DNA of 64,000 nt from the NCBI RefSeq assembly GCF_021608225.1, contig NZ_JAKIJS010000001.1:310001-374000 (forward strand), in the 5' to 3' direction. Of this stretch, positions 37,420 to 45,215 are shown in pieces. The DNA comes from Pseudalkalibacillus berkeleyi. GTDB lineage: Bacteria > Bacillota > Bacilli > Bacillales > Fictibacillaceae. Both the position numbers and the translations under genes were made by a program. The first letter of the stretch is position 1. Each line of letters begins with the position of its first letter. The notes under the pieces were generated by a model, which ran no database searches, had not been told where the DNA came from, and saw only the letters and a program-made list of their open reading frames with translations.

Positions 37420-37968
37420 ATGACAAAACCAGCTGAATACATAGCTAATGCTGATAGCAATTTCCTGGATACGATCTTACATGAGGGCGGTATGGAAGTA
37501 TTGAGCCTTCTATCAGTTTCTTCTCTTACAGCAACAGAAGTTTCAAGGCAAGTTAAAGTTCCGTTAGCAAAAGTAAACTATATCCTAAAAATCTTAGAAA
37601 AAAACAACCTAGTTTATGTAGGGAGTAAAAGATATAAAGAAGATTTCGTGGAGTCAGCGTATAAAGCAGATGTAAACTCATTTGGAATTAAATTAAGTAA
37701 TCAAAATTCCAATGAGGTTGAAAAAATAAGATTAATCTCTTATATGATTGAAGAAGTACGAAATGGAATGCTTAACGCAGTATCTGGGAAAGCGCCGGCT
37801 GAATTTTCAATTGTAAAAGCCAGAATACCGAAAGAAAAATTAAAGGAATATATCCAAGGTTTGAATGACCTGAAAGATGATATTGACTCGAACCAGGAAA
37901 GTGATGATGATCCTTACACATTTGCCGTATCATTGTTCCCCGATATCAAAAAGGATGGAGTGAATTAA
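37420..37968 (+). CDS. Winged-helix (ArsR-like) protein of the RiPP operon
   Basis: 182 residues. Residues about 20-75 form a winged helix (MEVLSLLSVSSLTATEVSRQVKVPLAKVNYILKILEKNNLVYV), the rest is a helical acidic part that ends in DSNQESDDDPYTFAVSLFPDIKK, with no recognised domain. GAGGTGG precedes the ATG; 15 nt after the M16 gene and 3 nt before the HExxH gene. It may be an operon-specific regulator, or its winged helix may serve as a precursor recognition element as in some RiPP proteins; the second idea is speculative. Confidence 0.6.
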   Translation: MTKPAEYIANADSNFLDTILHEGGMEVLSLLSVSSLTATEVSRQVKVPLAKVNYILKILEKNNLVYVGSKRYKEDFVESAYKADVNSFGIKLSNQNSNEVEKIRLISYMIEEVRNGMLNAVSGKAPAEFSIVKARIPKEKLKEYIQGLNDLKDDIDSNQESDDDPYTFAVSLFPDIKKDGVN

Positions 37969-37971
37969 ATA

Positions 37972-39201
37972 ATGTTATCATTCCTACAACCTTCAAGTAT
38001 GGAAAATGATCAAATTTATAAACTCAGTATAAGATATTTTTCTAAAAAGCTCGAAACAGTCTTAAGGAAATTTGAAAAATCAGGAAGTATACCTCCTGAT
38101 ATTGCATCAAATATAAAAGATGCATTATACAATCCTGATTTTATAAGAGATGTGTACCATCCAGGGCTGAATTATTTCATAAGTTTGATGAAAACATTTT
38201 CTACCGAAGAATTCCTCAATAAAATTAATGGTTCCAACTTGACTGAGAAATTCATGAATTATTTAATTGTACCCTGCGCAAAGCATGGGGTGACACTTCG
38301 AAGCAAAATCGAGTGTAACGGTGACGGGATAATAGATATTCCTAGTTTAAATTACAAAATTAAGTTAGCAGATCGTGTACCAAATTGCTCAGTGATAACC
38401 TCTAAAAATAAGGTAACATTTTTGATAGATGGTGTGAGTATGGGGAGCATTCGTATAGAATATGATTCTAATATACAGGTTGAACTAACAGATGCAAAGG
38501 ATATTAGCTTAATTCGTAAATCTTGTGACACTACCGGAGTTATTAACTTCGAGCTGACAGATTCGACTATCAGTCAATACCTTGCAGAGAATTCGGAATT
38601 ACTTAATATTAGAAAAAAGGATTTGGAAGATAATCAATTCCGAAGCATTGAGTTTACGACGAATGATCATGCCTTCTATAATACTTGTTTAAATTCAATT
38701 CGAGATATTTGGCCCGAATATTATTTGGAGATAGAAGGCCACATAAAATTGATTGCAATTATGGATACGAATGCATTTGGGGGGTTCACCTCAGGTGTAT
38801 TGCCTGATGCTATCTTCCTATCACATAACCCCTATGATTACTTGTGGGTAACTGAAAACATTATCCATGAATGTGCCCACTCAAGGTTGGATCAACTTTT
38901 TGTCATTGATCCGATCATCTTGAACGATGATGACGAAAGATACAAGTCTCCTTGGCGGGAAGATCCACGACCACTAAAAGGCGTGTTACATGGTGCCTAT
39001 GCTTTTGCAAGAGTAGCAATTTGGTTGGAAAAGCTTCACCACTTCTACCCTGTTGATGAAGTTTTGAATAGGCTGGATGTTGTGAAACAACAATTGAGCG
39101 AAGCAATAGAGGTAATAGAGAAAAATGGATATCTAAGTCCGATAGGTGAACATTTATTTAAGGAGATATCATCTGTTGTAAAGCCTTTATCATACACTTA
39201 A
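37972..39201 (+). CDS. HExxH-type peptide beta-hydroxylase-like protein
   Basis: 409 residues. IIHECAHSRLDQLFVIDPIIL gives His299-Glu300-His303, and the following PWREDPRPLKGVLHGAYAFARV is the second hallmark of the HExxH-motif RiPP modification family (TIGR04267-like), now described as 2-oxoglutarate-dependent peptide beta-hydroxylases rather than peptidases. In a number of genomes it occurs next to RiPP radical SAM protein 1, as here. The most likely substrate is the Val/Ser core of precursor 2. AAAAAGGATGGAGTG just before the start overlaps the end of the upstream gene. Confidence 0.75.
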   Translation: MLSFLQPSSMENDQIYKLSIRYFSKKLETVLRKFEKSGSIPPDIASNIKDALYNPDFIRDVYHPGLNYFISLMKTFSTEEFLNKINGSNLTEKFMNYLIVPCAKHGVTLRSKIECNGDGIIDIPSLNYKIKLADRVPNCSVITSKNKVTFLIDGVSMGSIRIEYDSNIQVELTDAKDISLIRKSCDTTGVINFELTDSTISQYLAENSELLNIRKKDLEDNQFRSIEFTTNDHAFYNTCLNSIRDIWPEYYLEIEGHIKLIAIMDTNAFGGFTSGVLPDAIFLSHNPYDYLWVTENIIHECAHSRLDQLFVIDPIILNDDDERYKSPWREDPRPLKGVLHGAYAFARVAIWLEKLHHFYPVDEVLNRLDVVKQQLSEAIEVIEKNGYLSPIGEHLFKEISSVVKPLSYT

Positions 39202-39355
39202 TTCGATGTAGAAATATCTTCAGAAGCCCAATGATAATTTAGGAGTTTAATATCTCAGTCTGATGTAATAAGTAAATTGCAGCAATCATTTGATTGATGA
39301 CTTTACAGGGTGATTGAGTATCTACTTGGAAAAATAATTGAGATGGAGGGGAAAC

Positions 39356-40603
39356 ATGTCTGAATCATCAGCAGAAGCTAAGATCATTACGGAAAGTGAA
39401 GAACAAAAGGATAGTTTCAAGAACCTGATCGCAATTAAAGATTATCGTTTATTGATTGCTGGCCAGTTTGTTTCTGCATTGGGAGATGGGGTATATGCCC
39501 TATCACTTATTTGGGCTATGAAAATATTGACTGGATCAGCTTTGCTTATGTCATTTGTATTGGCTGCCGAAGTGGTTCCAACGATACTATTTGGTATCAT
39601 ATCTGGGGTACTTGTTGATAGAGGAAACCAAAAAATGTATATGCTTCTAGCAGATATTTTCAGAGGTATAGTGGTAGTCACCCTTGTACTTCTATTCTGG
39701 TTCAATATGCTCAACCCTTGGATGCTGATTGCAGCAGCAGTATTGGTATCTTCGTTCGATGCATTTTTCTTGCCTGCTAAGACAGTGGCCATCAAAACGA
39801 TTGTACCTGATCATTTAATGACTCGTGCTCAAAGTGTATCTGCTACCATCCAAACCGTTGTAGGTTTAGCAGCTCCTGCACTTGCCGGTGTATTGTTGTT
39901 ATATAGCCTTTCAACTGCATTCCTTTTCAATGCTGCGACTTTCTTTATTTCGTTCCTTTTCATTCTGTTTATAAAAAACAAAGCTTTGTCAGAAAAATCA
40001 ACAGAAAAATTGAATTTAAAAATATTCGGTAAAGATCTCAAAACCGGGTTTAAAACAATTGTAAAAGTGCCGATTTTAAGAGGAATGATTATATATTTAG
40101 TACTAATCAATTTCATGTTGGCGCCAATTGCTATATTATTTCCGTTATTCGTAGACAATGTGTCCCAGCTTGCGATTGTAGAAATTGCATTTTTCATTGG
40201 TATTCTCGTTGGATCAATTTCAATCAACTTTATGAATAAATTCCCCAAAATTGTACCTATGGTCACAGGGTTAATTCTCATGTTAGGTGCATTTGGCGCA
40301 TTAGCATTTACAAATAACTTTATCATTATTACAGCTTTAGTAGCTATTGCAGGGATTGGTAGCCCATTAGTAAGCATCGCATTGCAATCATTGTTTATGG
40401 TGAAGGTACCTAGGGAAGTATTAGGAAGATCTCAAAGTACGATGAGGGTGTTATTGGAATCAAGTAAACCAATCTCACTCCTGTTAACAGGTGCATTACT
40501 GGTACATTTCAGCATCAGTTCATTCTTCCTCGGAATCGCCATCTTCGGTGGTATCGTCGTTCTTATGATGATCTTGAATCCTGTCATTAGAAAAGCAGAG
40601 TAA
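39356..40603 (+). CDS. MFS transporter, probable RiPP exporter
   Basis: 415 residues from ATG 39356 (GGAGGGG upstream; an earlier frame start lacks one). Twelve membrane segments; IISGVLVDRGNQKMYMLLADIFRG is the loop 2-3 motif of the MFS_3/NarK-like exporter group. Lies 154 bp after the HExxH gene on the same strand and is closed by the terminator that ends the locus. Role as product exporter or immunity is inferred from position only. Confidence 0.8.
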   Translation: MSESSAEAKIITESEEQKDSFKNLIAIKDYRLLIAGQFVSALGDGVYALSLIWAMKILTGSALLMSFVLAAEVVPTILFGIISGVLVDRGNQKMYMLLADIFRGIVVVTLVLLFWFNMLNPWMLIAAAVLVSSFDAFFLPAKTVAIKTIVPDHLMTRAQSVSATIQTVVGLAAPALAGVLLLYSLSTAFLFNAATFFISFLFILFIKNKALSEKSTEKLNLKIFGKDLKTGFKTIVKVPILRGMIIYLVLINFMLAPIAILFPLFVDNVSQLAIVEIAFFIGILVGSISINFMNKFPKIVPMVTGLILMLGAFGALAFTNNFIIITALVAIAGIGSPLVSIALQSLFMVKVPREVLGRSQSTMRVLLESSKPISLLLTGALLVHFSISSFFLGIAIFGGIVVLMMILNPVIRKAE

Positions 40604-40617
40604 TAGGTCACCTATAC

Positions 40618-40649
40618 AAACGTTCTATGTATCTACATAGAACGTTTTC
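40618..40649 (+). terminator. Terminator at end of RiPP locus
   Basis: Perfect stem AAACGTTCTATGTA/TACATAGAACGTTT, loop TC (probably opening to CTAC-like loop), followed by TCTTT. Confidence 0.8.
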
Positions 40650-40757
40650 TTTATGCTTTATTGAAGGAAATTAATGATTGAGTTCACCAAGTTAATTTGA
40701 AATAATTTGTATTAAGAGAATGAGAAGAAATGTGCTGAAGATTGTGGGGGAGATAAA

Positions 40758-40913
40758 TTGAAATTTCTTGTTGTTATTCCGCTTATTCTTTTTGGGGCTT
40801 TTTTGTTTGGACTAACAATTGACAGCCTTGGAGATATTGGAAACTTAATATTGAAATTACTAGGTGGAGTTTGTCTATTTGTTGCAATATTAATTGGTAG
40901 AAAGAAGAAATAG
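40758..40913 (+). CDS. Small two-helix membrane protein
   Basis: 51 residues, starts TTG 40758 with GGGGGAG 5 nt upstream. Two hydrophobic segments (about 3-19 and 29-46) and a basic end RKKK. No family recognised. It opens a run of four small membrane proteins with tight spacing. Confidence 0.55.
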   Translation: MKFLVVIPLILFGAFLFGLTIDSLGDIGNLILKLLGGVCLFVAILIGRKKK

Positions 40914-40948
40914 CACATCATAAATAAATGTTATTTAAGGAGATTGGT

Positions 40949-41155
40949 ATGTTCGTTGGTCGAATTTTGTTTTTATTAGGTATAGTATTTGTTTTATTTA
41001 GTATCGTTATGTTAATTTTGGTTCCTTTTTCAAATGGTGGAGGTGGTTATACTATGCCATTATTTGGATTGCTTAATGGATTTATTGCCATAGGAGTCGG
41101 TGAGATGGTCATCGATTTGAATCATAGAAGAGTCTCGAATCCAGAAACTAAATAG
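40949..41155 (+). CDS. Small two-helix membrane protein
   Basis: 68 residues from ATG 40949 (AAGGAGATTGG upstream). Two membrane segments (RILFLLGIVFVLFSIVMLILV; PLFGLLNGFIAIGVGEMVI) separated by a Gly-rich loop SNGGGGYT. Hypothetical; likely co-transcribed with its neighbours. Confidence 0.6.
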   Translation: MFVGRILFLLGIVFVLFSIVMLILVPFSNGGGGYTMPLFGLLNGFIAIGVGEMVIDLNHRRVSNPETK

Positions 41156-41202
41156 TTTTATCATTTTACATGGTTTATGCGAGGGGATTAAGGAGGGGAA
41201 AT

Positions 41203-41526
41203 ATTTACTGGGAGACGTTGCCAAACTGGGTTTGGGTAATCTATTACACGGTTTTAGTTGTAACGTTCGTAGCTGCAATATTTAGTATGACTATTAAAAA
41301 GCACATGATCGTTTTTTCCTTTGTAGTAATTTTGAACACAATTACATTACCGATTGCAGGCTTAATGAATAGTATGGGGCGAGGAAAAGGAATGAATGAA
41401 CTAGAATTTTTTATTATTCAGTTACAAAAAGGTTCATTTTGGTCCATTTCTATAGTAATTGGGTATTTGTTTTTATTAGTATGGTGGGTTTTATTCATTA
41501 AAAAGCATACGAGTTTGGAGGTTTAA
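41203..41526 (+). CDS. Small membrane protein with apparent ATT start
   Basis: About 107 residues. AGGAGGGG ends 4 nt before an in-frame ATT, which is followed by YWETLPNWVWVIYY, an N-terminus I associate with Bacillus proteins beginning MYWETLPxW. The only ATG in frame (41170) has no ribosome site. The ATT may be a genuine rare initiator or a mutated ATG. Three membrane segments; unknown function; one nt before the DUF4181 gene. Confidence 0.6.
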   Translation: MYWETLPNWVWVIYYTVLVVTFVAAIFSMTIKKHMIVFSFVVILNTITLPIAGLMNSMGRGKGMNELEFFIIQLQKGSFWSISIVIGYLFLLVWWVLFIKKHTSLEV

Positions 41527-41527
41527 A

Positions 41528-41914
41528 TTGAATTTTTTCACAGGTGTAAGTTTAGTAACCTTAATTGCAATATATCTATGGATTAGTCAGTACTATTTAA
41601 AAAGACACCTTGGTATACAGAACAAATGGCGTTGGTTACTTTCAGAGGATAGAAATAAGCTCGCTGTTATGATTGATGTTATTATATTAGTCTTATTCAT
41701 CTTTACATATATGTTTTTCAATTTTGAGGAAAATCATTATTCAACAATGGTAAGAGTTAGCCCGATGTTTATGTTGTTTTTCCTTCAAAATATTAATCAA
41801 GGCATTGAAAAATTTCTTGTACACCGATCTGATCAATCATATTACCATAATTGGTTAGGAGCATTTGTCATACTAGTCACATTCATTATTATGTTTATAG
41901 GAGAACAACAGTAA
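41528..41914 (+). CDS. DUF4181-like membrane protein
   Basis: 128 residues, TTG start behind GGAGGTT. YYLKRHLGIQNKWRWLLSEDRNKL followed by three hydrophobic segments and INQGIEKFLVHRSDQSYYHNW resembles the DUF4181 family of Bacillus. Function unknown. Last gene of the small-protein run; a terminator follows after about 95 bp. Confidence 0.7.
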   Translation: MNFFTGVSLVTLIAIYLWISQYYLKRHLGIQNKWRWLLSEDRNKLAVMIDVIILVLFIFTYMFFNFEENHYSTMVRVSPMFMLFFLQNINQGIEKFLVHRSDQSYYHNWLGAFVILVTFIIMFIGEQQ

Positions 41915-42010
41915 GGAAATATCTATCCTATGTTTAATTTTGTGGAGGAGAATATACACACATCACAAGGGAAGATGAACATGATTCCTTTATAATGAGT
42001 AATGATACGA

Positions 42011-42047
42011 AAAAGGCACGCTCACTGAATGCGAACGTGCCTTTTTT
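42011..42047. terminator. Bidirectional terminator
   Basis: AAAAGGCACG/CGTGCCTTTT with a 15-nt loop, T6 on the right and A-rich left, between convergent DUF4181 and M3 genes. Confidence 0.85.
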
Positions 42048-42055
42048 CATTCTTC

Positions 42056-43747
42056 TTATTTAATATATGATTCTGTTTGATCTATCCATTCTTCAATATA
42101 TGATAAAACCGGTTTTAGACTGTTTGCTTCAAATGGAGAGGAAATATGGGCTTGTTTTATTAGATCATTAAATGGAAGCTTACCTCCATTTCGACACATC
42201 TCCAAATAGTTCACCCATGTTTCCTTTGGACTCTCTTGATTGTTTTTCCATAGCTGGACTGCACAAAAGTGTGCGAGATCATAGTCCATAAAATAAAATG
42301 GGGTAGTAAACAAATGACCTATTTCATAAAATTTTGTTCCACTTTCTAAAAATTCATTTCCATCATAATCTCGTTCTGGAAGATATTTATGTTCTAGTTC
42401 TCTCCACTTAGTTTTCCTTTGATTGACTGAAACATCTGGATGATCATATAGGTAGTGTTCGAATTCATCTACAGCACTTGCAAAAGGCATATACATAAAA
42501 GGAGTAATCAACTGCTCATACTGGTAACGTTTTGAATCCTCACCAAAGAAAGACTCAAACCATGGCCATGCAAGACGCTCCATTCCAAATGAAAATATTT
42601 CTGCAGAGTCGTATGGGATAATATATTCAGGTATATTCCAGTGTCGTGACATAGTAAATTGAAAAGCATGTCCGGTTTCATGTGTTAGAATGCGTACGTC
42701 ATTTGCTGTTCCCTGTAAATTAGCAAACAGATAGGGGTGTTTATTATAACTGATGTATGTAGCAAAGTTCCCACCCATTTTATTCGTTCGTGAACTTAGA
42801 TCCATTAAATTGTTGGCTATCAGTTCATTGTAAAAAGCTTTTGTCTCTGGCGATTGTTCAGTAAGGAACTTTCTATAATGATTTAATACATCTTGATGAG
42901 AGTCAGTAATAGTTCGGGATCCGTTCTCGAATAAATATCCTTCATCATAGTATTTTAGTTTTTCAACACCAATTCGATTTTTTTGAGATTCACGTAGTTT
43001 AGATACAAATGGAACACCATAATTTTTAACTTGGTTGCGATAAATGGATAAATCCGATGAAGTATGTCCAGTTCGATTCATTCTTTTGTAACCTAATTGT
43101 ATAAAGGAGGAATATCCTAACTTAGTTGCAATTTTGTTTCTTGTACAAACAAGTTCATGTAATATTTCATCAAATTGGCTTTCATTATCTTTGAAAAACT
43201 TATATTTTGCTTCATGCGCTTTTTTACGTGTGAGTTTATCTGAGGAGTTTAGATATGGAGTGATGGTTGAAAGACTTAATTCTTTATTAGAGAAGCTGAT
43301 TACTGCCTCTCCTAGAAGAGCGTGGTACTCCATAATGAGCTGGCTTTCTTTTTTTAGATCATCTTCAATAGCTTTAGAGTATGTATCATGCTTTAATTCT
43401 GCAAGTTGAAAAATTTGTTTACCCCATTGTTCTTCTAGATAATTTCTATAAGTGGCATTAAGAATGGAATTATAGTATTGCCCCACTAAAGTTTGATAAC
43501 GAGGCTCTATCTTACTAAGAATCGAGAACTCCTCTTTGAACATTCCATCATTCATATCTCGAAAATGTTGAAGTCTTACATAGTTATAGGTAGTTTCAAA
43601 AATAAAACGTTGGTCGTTAATTTTACGGAACCACTCAGACTGCTCCTTGTAATTACTAGCTTTCTCAAATCGATTTAACAAATAATTAAACTCATTTTCA
43701 TACTTTTCCATATTGATACCGATATATTTCTCAATAATTTCTCCCAT
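42056..43747 (-). CDS. M3-family oligoendopeptidase (PepF-like)
   Basis: 563 residues. Cytoplasmic zinc peptidase cleaving short peptides. HETGHAFQFTM gives the HExxH zinc site, with the C-terminal third ligand region DSAEIFSFGMERLAWPWFE. N-terminal helical part (LLNRFEKASNYKEQSEWFRKIND) is typical. GAAGGGA lies before the ATG. Monocistronic. Adjacent genes give no clue to substrate. Confidence 0.9.
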   Translation of the reverse strand: MGEIIEKYIGINMEKYENEFNYLLNRFEKASNYKEQSEWFRKINDQRFIFETTYNYVRLQHFRDMNDGMFKEEFSILSKIEPRYQTLVGQYYNSILNATYRNYLEEQWGKQIFQLAELKHDTYSKAIEDDLKKESQLIMEYHALLGEAVISFSNKELSLSTITPYLNSSDKLTRKKAHEAKYKFFKDNESQFDEILHELVCTRNKIATKLGYSSFIQLGYKRMNRTGHTSSDLSIYRNQVKNYGVPFVSKLRESQKNRIGVEKLKYYDEGYLFENGSRTITDSHQDVLNHYRKFLTEQSPETKAFYNELIANNLMDLSSRTNKMGGNFATYISYNKHPYLFANLQGTANDVRILTHETGHAFQFTMSRHWNIPEYIIPYDSAEIFSFGMERLAWPWFESFFGEDSKRYQYEQLITPFMYMPFASAVDEFEHYLYDHPDVSVNQRKTKWRELEHKYLPERDYDGNEFLESGTKFYEIGHLFTTPFYFMDYDLAHFCAVQLWKNNQESPKETWVNYLEMCRNGGKLPFNDLIKQAHISSPFEANSLKPVLSYIEEWIDQTESYIK

Positions 43748-43882
43748 ATTCGTCCAATCCCTTCAGTGTGATTACATATATTGTAATGTATATTACCCTT
43801 TAAAGTAAATATAATTATTTTGAAGCGTAATAATTCTAATGGTGGGTTTTGGCTCTCATCATTTTTATAGAGGCGGTTTCAT

Positions 43883-44179
43883 ATGTTTAAACAGTATATA
43901 AGATTTAATTTGTTACTACTGCCACTTTACCTACTATTAGGTATGGCACTAATCATAGGCATACTATTGACCGCAGAACGTGAAGGGTACTTTACCCATA
44001 TGGCAATAGTTATCCTGCAATTATGGGTGTTAACAATCATTCCAAATATTATTTACTGTGTGATGAAAAGAAATGAGCCGGGGAATATTTTAGGATTTCT
44101 AATCACATTGGTGGTATGCCCTGTTCCATACTTCATCATAGCTGTAATAATGAGGGTGACATATGTTCAACAGTTTTAA
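43883..44179 (+). CDS. Hypothetical three-helix membrane protein
   Basis: 98 residues, AGAGGCGG before the ATG. Hydrophobic segments at about 8-30, 40-60 and 68-93. No family recognised. Stands alone between the M3 peptidase and the interrupted GyrI-like gene. Confidence 0.6.
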   Translation: MFKQYIRFNLLLLPLYLLLGMALIIGILLTAEREGYFTHMAIVILQLWVLTIIPNIIYCVMKRNEPGNILGFLITLVVCPVPYFIIAVIMRVTYVQQF

Positions 44180-44298
44180 TATGAATCAGATGGAAAATTA
44201 GGATAAATTCATTGGAATAAAAAGGATAATGATAGATGGTTATGGAAGATTTCTGAAGAAGCTTAGATAACCTAAAATGATGAGAGGAGACTGAACTT

Positions 44299-44775
44299 AT
44301 GGAAAAAGTTAATTCTATTAGGACATGTGGAGTAGAGGAGGTTTCCGAAAAGAAGCTGGTCGGCTTTCGCGTCGTTTGTGACGATATGAACGGATATATC
44401 CAAGAAATTCCTAAGGCCTAGATGTTACTAAGTAGACGTAAATCAGAAATAAAGCACTTAGTAGAACCAGTCAAGCTTATTGGTGCATTCAAATCTTCTG
44501 AGACTAAAGAAGACAATGGCTACTGGGTTTGTTATGAAGTCCGAAATTTTGAGGATGTTCCTGAAGGGATGGTTCGTCTCTTTACCCCAGCACAAATGTA
44601 TGCAGTTCTTCACTATGAAGGTCACGCCTCTAAAATTCACCAAGTTTATTCTCATTTGCATCAATGGATTGAGGAGAACGGCTACAATAGACTACGAGAA
44701 AAATGGTCACTAGAAATTTATTCTAAATGGACAGAAAACGAAGACAATGTGAAACTTTGTGATCCAGTCGACTAA
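44299..44775 (+). pseudogene. GyrI-like (effector-binding) gene interrupted by TAG
   Basis: One continuous frame of 158 codons with an amber TAG at 44419-44421. The first 40 codons (MEKVNSIRTCGVEEVSEKKLVGFRVVC...IQEIPKA) and the part after the stop (SRRKSEIKHLVEPVKLIGAF, GYWVCYEVRNFEDVPEGMV, YAVLHYEG, HQWIEENGY, EIYSKW) match the two halves of a GyrI-like small-molecule-binding protein in unbroken alignment. GAGAGGAG precedes the first ATG. An ATG directly follows the stop, so a shortened product could be made by reinitiation. Confidence 0.75.
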
Positions 44776-44903
44776 TTGCAATTAGAAAGATTACAGTCTA
44801 TCAGTGTACAAATGTTCATTTTTTTCATCTCTATTATATTCAATCTGGATGAAAGTCTATCTTTTTGTTATAAAGGAAAGAGTACAACGTTATAGAGAAT
44901 TGT

Positions 44904-44939
44904 GAGCGATGCCTTATTTAGAGTAATCGCTCCTTTTTA
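44904..44939 (+). terminator. Rho-independent terminator
   Basis: GAGCGAT/ATCGCTC with a 15-nt loop, then CT5. Lies in the 215-bp gap after the GyrI-like gene. Confidence 0.7.
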
Positions 44940-44990
44940 TTTTGAATACAGTATAAATGGTGCATTAATCCAGTTAAAGGGGTTGTTGGC

Positions 44991-45161
44991 ATGACAGATA
45001 AAAAGGGATAAGATAAGTCTTCTAAAGGTGGTCCATACATAGGTGTTGGGATCGCATTAGGAGTTGCGCTCGGTGTAGCTTTTGATCGAATTGCAATCGG
45101 AATTGCGCTTGGTGTTGCTCTTGGAGCAGCAGCTGATCATTACAAAAAAATCAAAAAATAA
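44991..45161 (+). pseudogene. Glycine-zipper small membrane gene with early TAA
   Basis: AAAGGGG and ATG are followed after six codons (MTDKKG) by TAA at 45009-45011; the frame then continues without break for 49 codons (GGPYIGVGIALGVALGVAF, AIGIALGVALGAAADHYKK), a Gly/Ala-rich zipper typical of a family of about 60-residue Bacillus proteins. The reading frame is otherwise intact, so the mutation looks recent, or the base call is wrong. Confidence 0.65.
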
Positions 45162-45215
45162 ACAAATAGATAGTGGGACAAGGTACCTGTCCCCTCGTCC
45201 CAGGAGGATTATTGA

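Noticed and set aside
44419-44421. TAG read as pyrrolysine
   Set aside because: No pyrrolysine context or reason in this family; a nonsense mutation is simpler.
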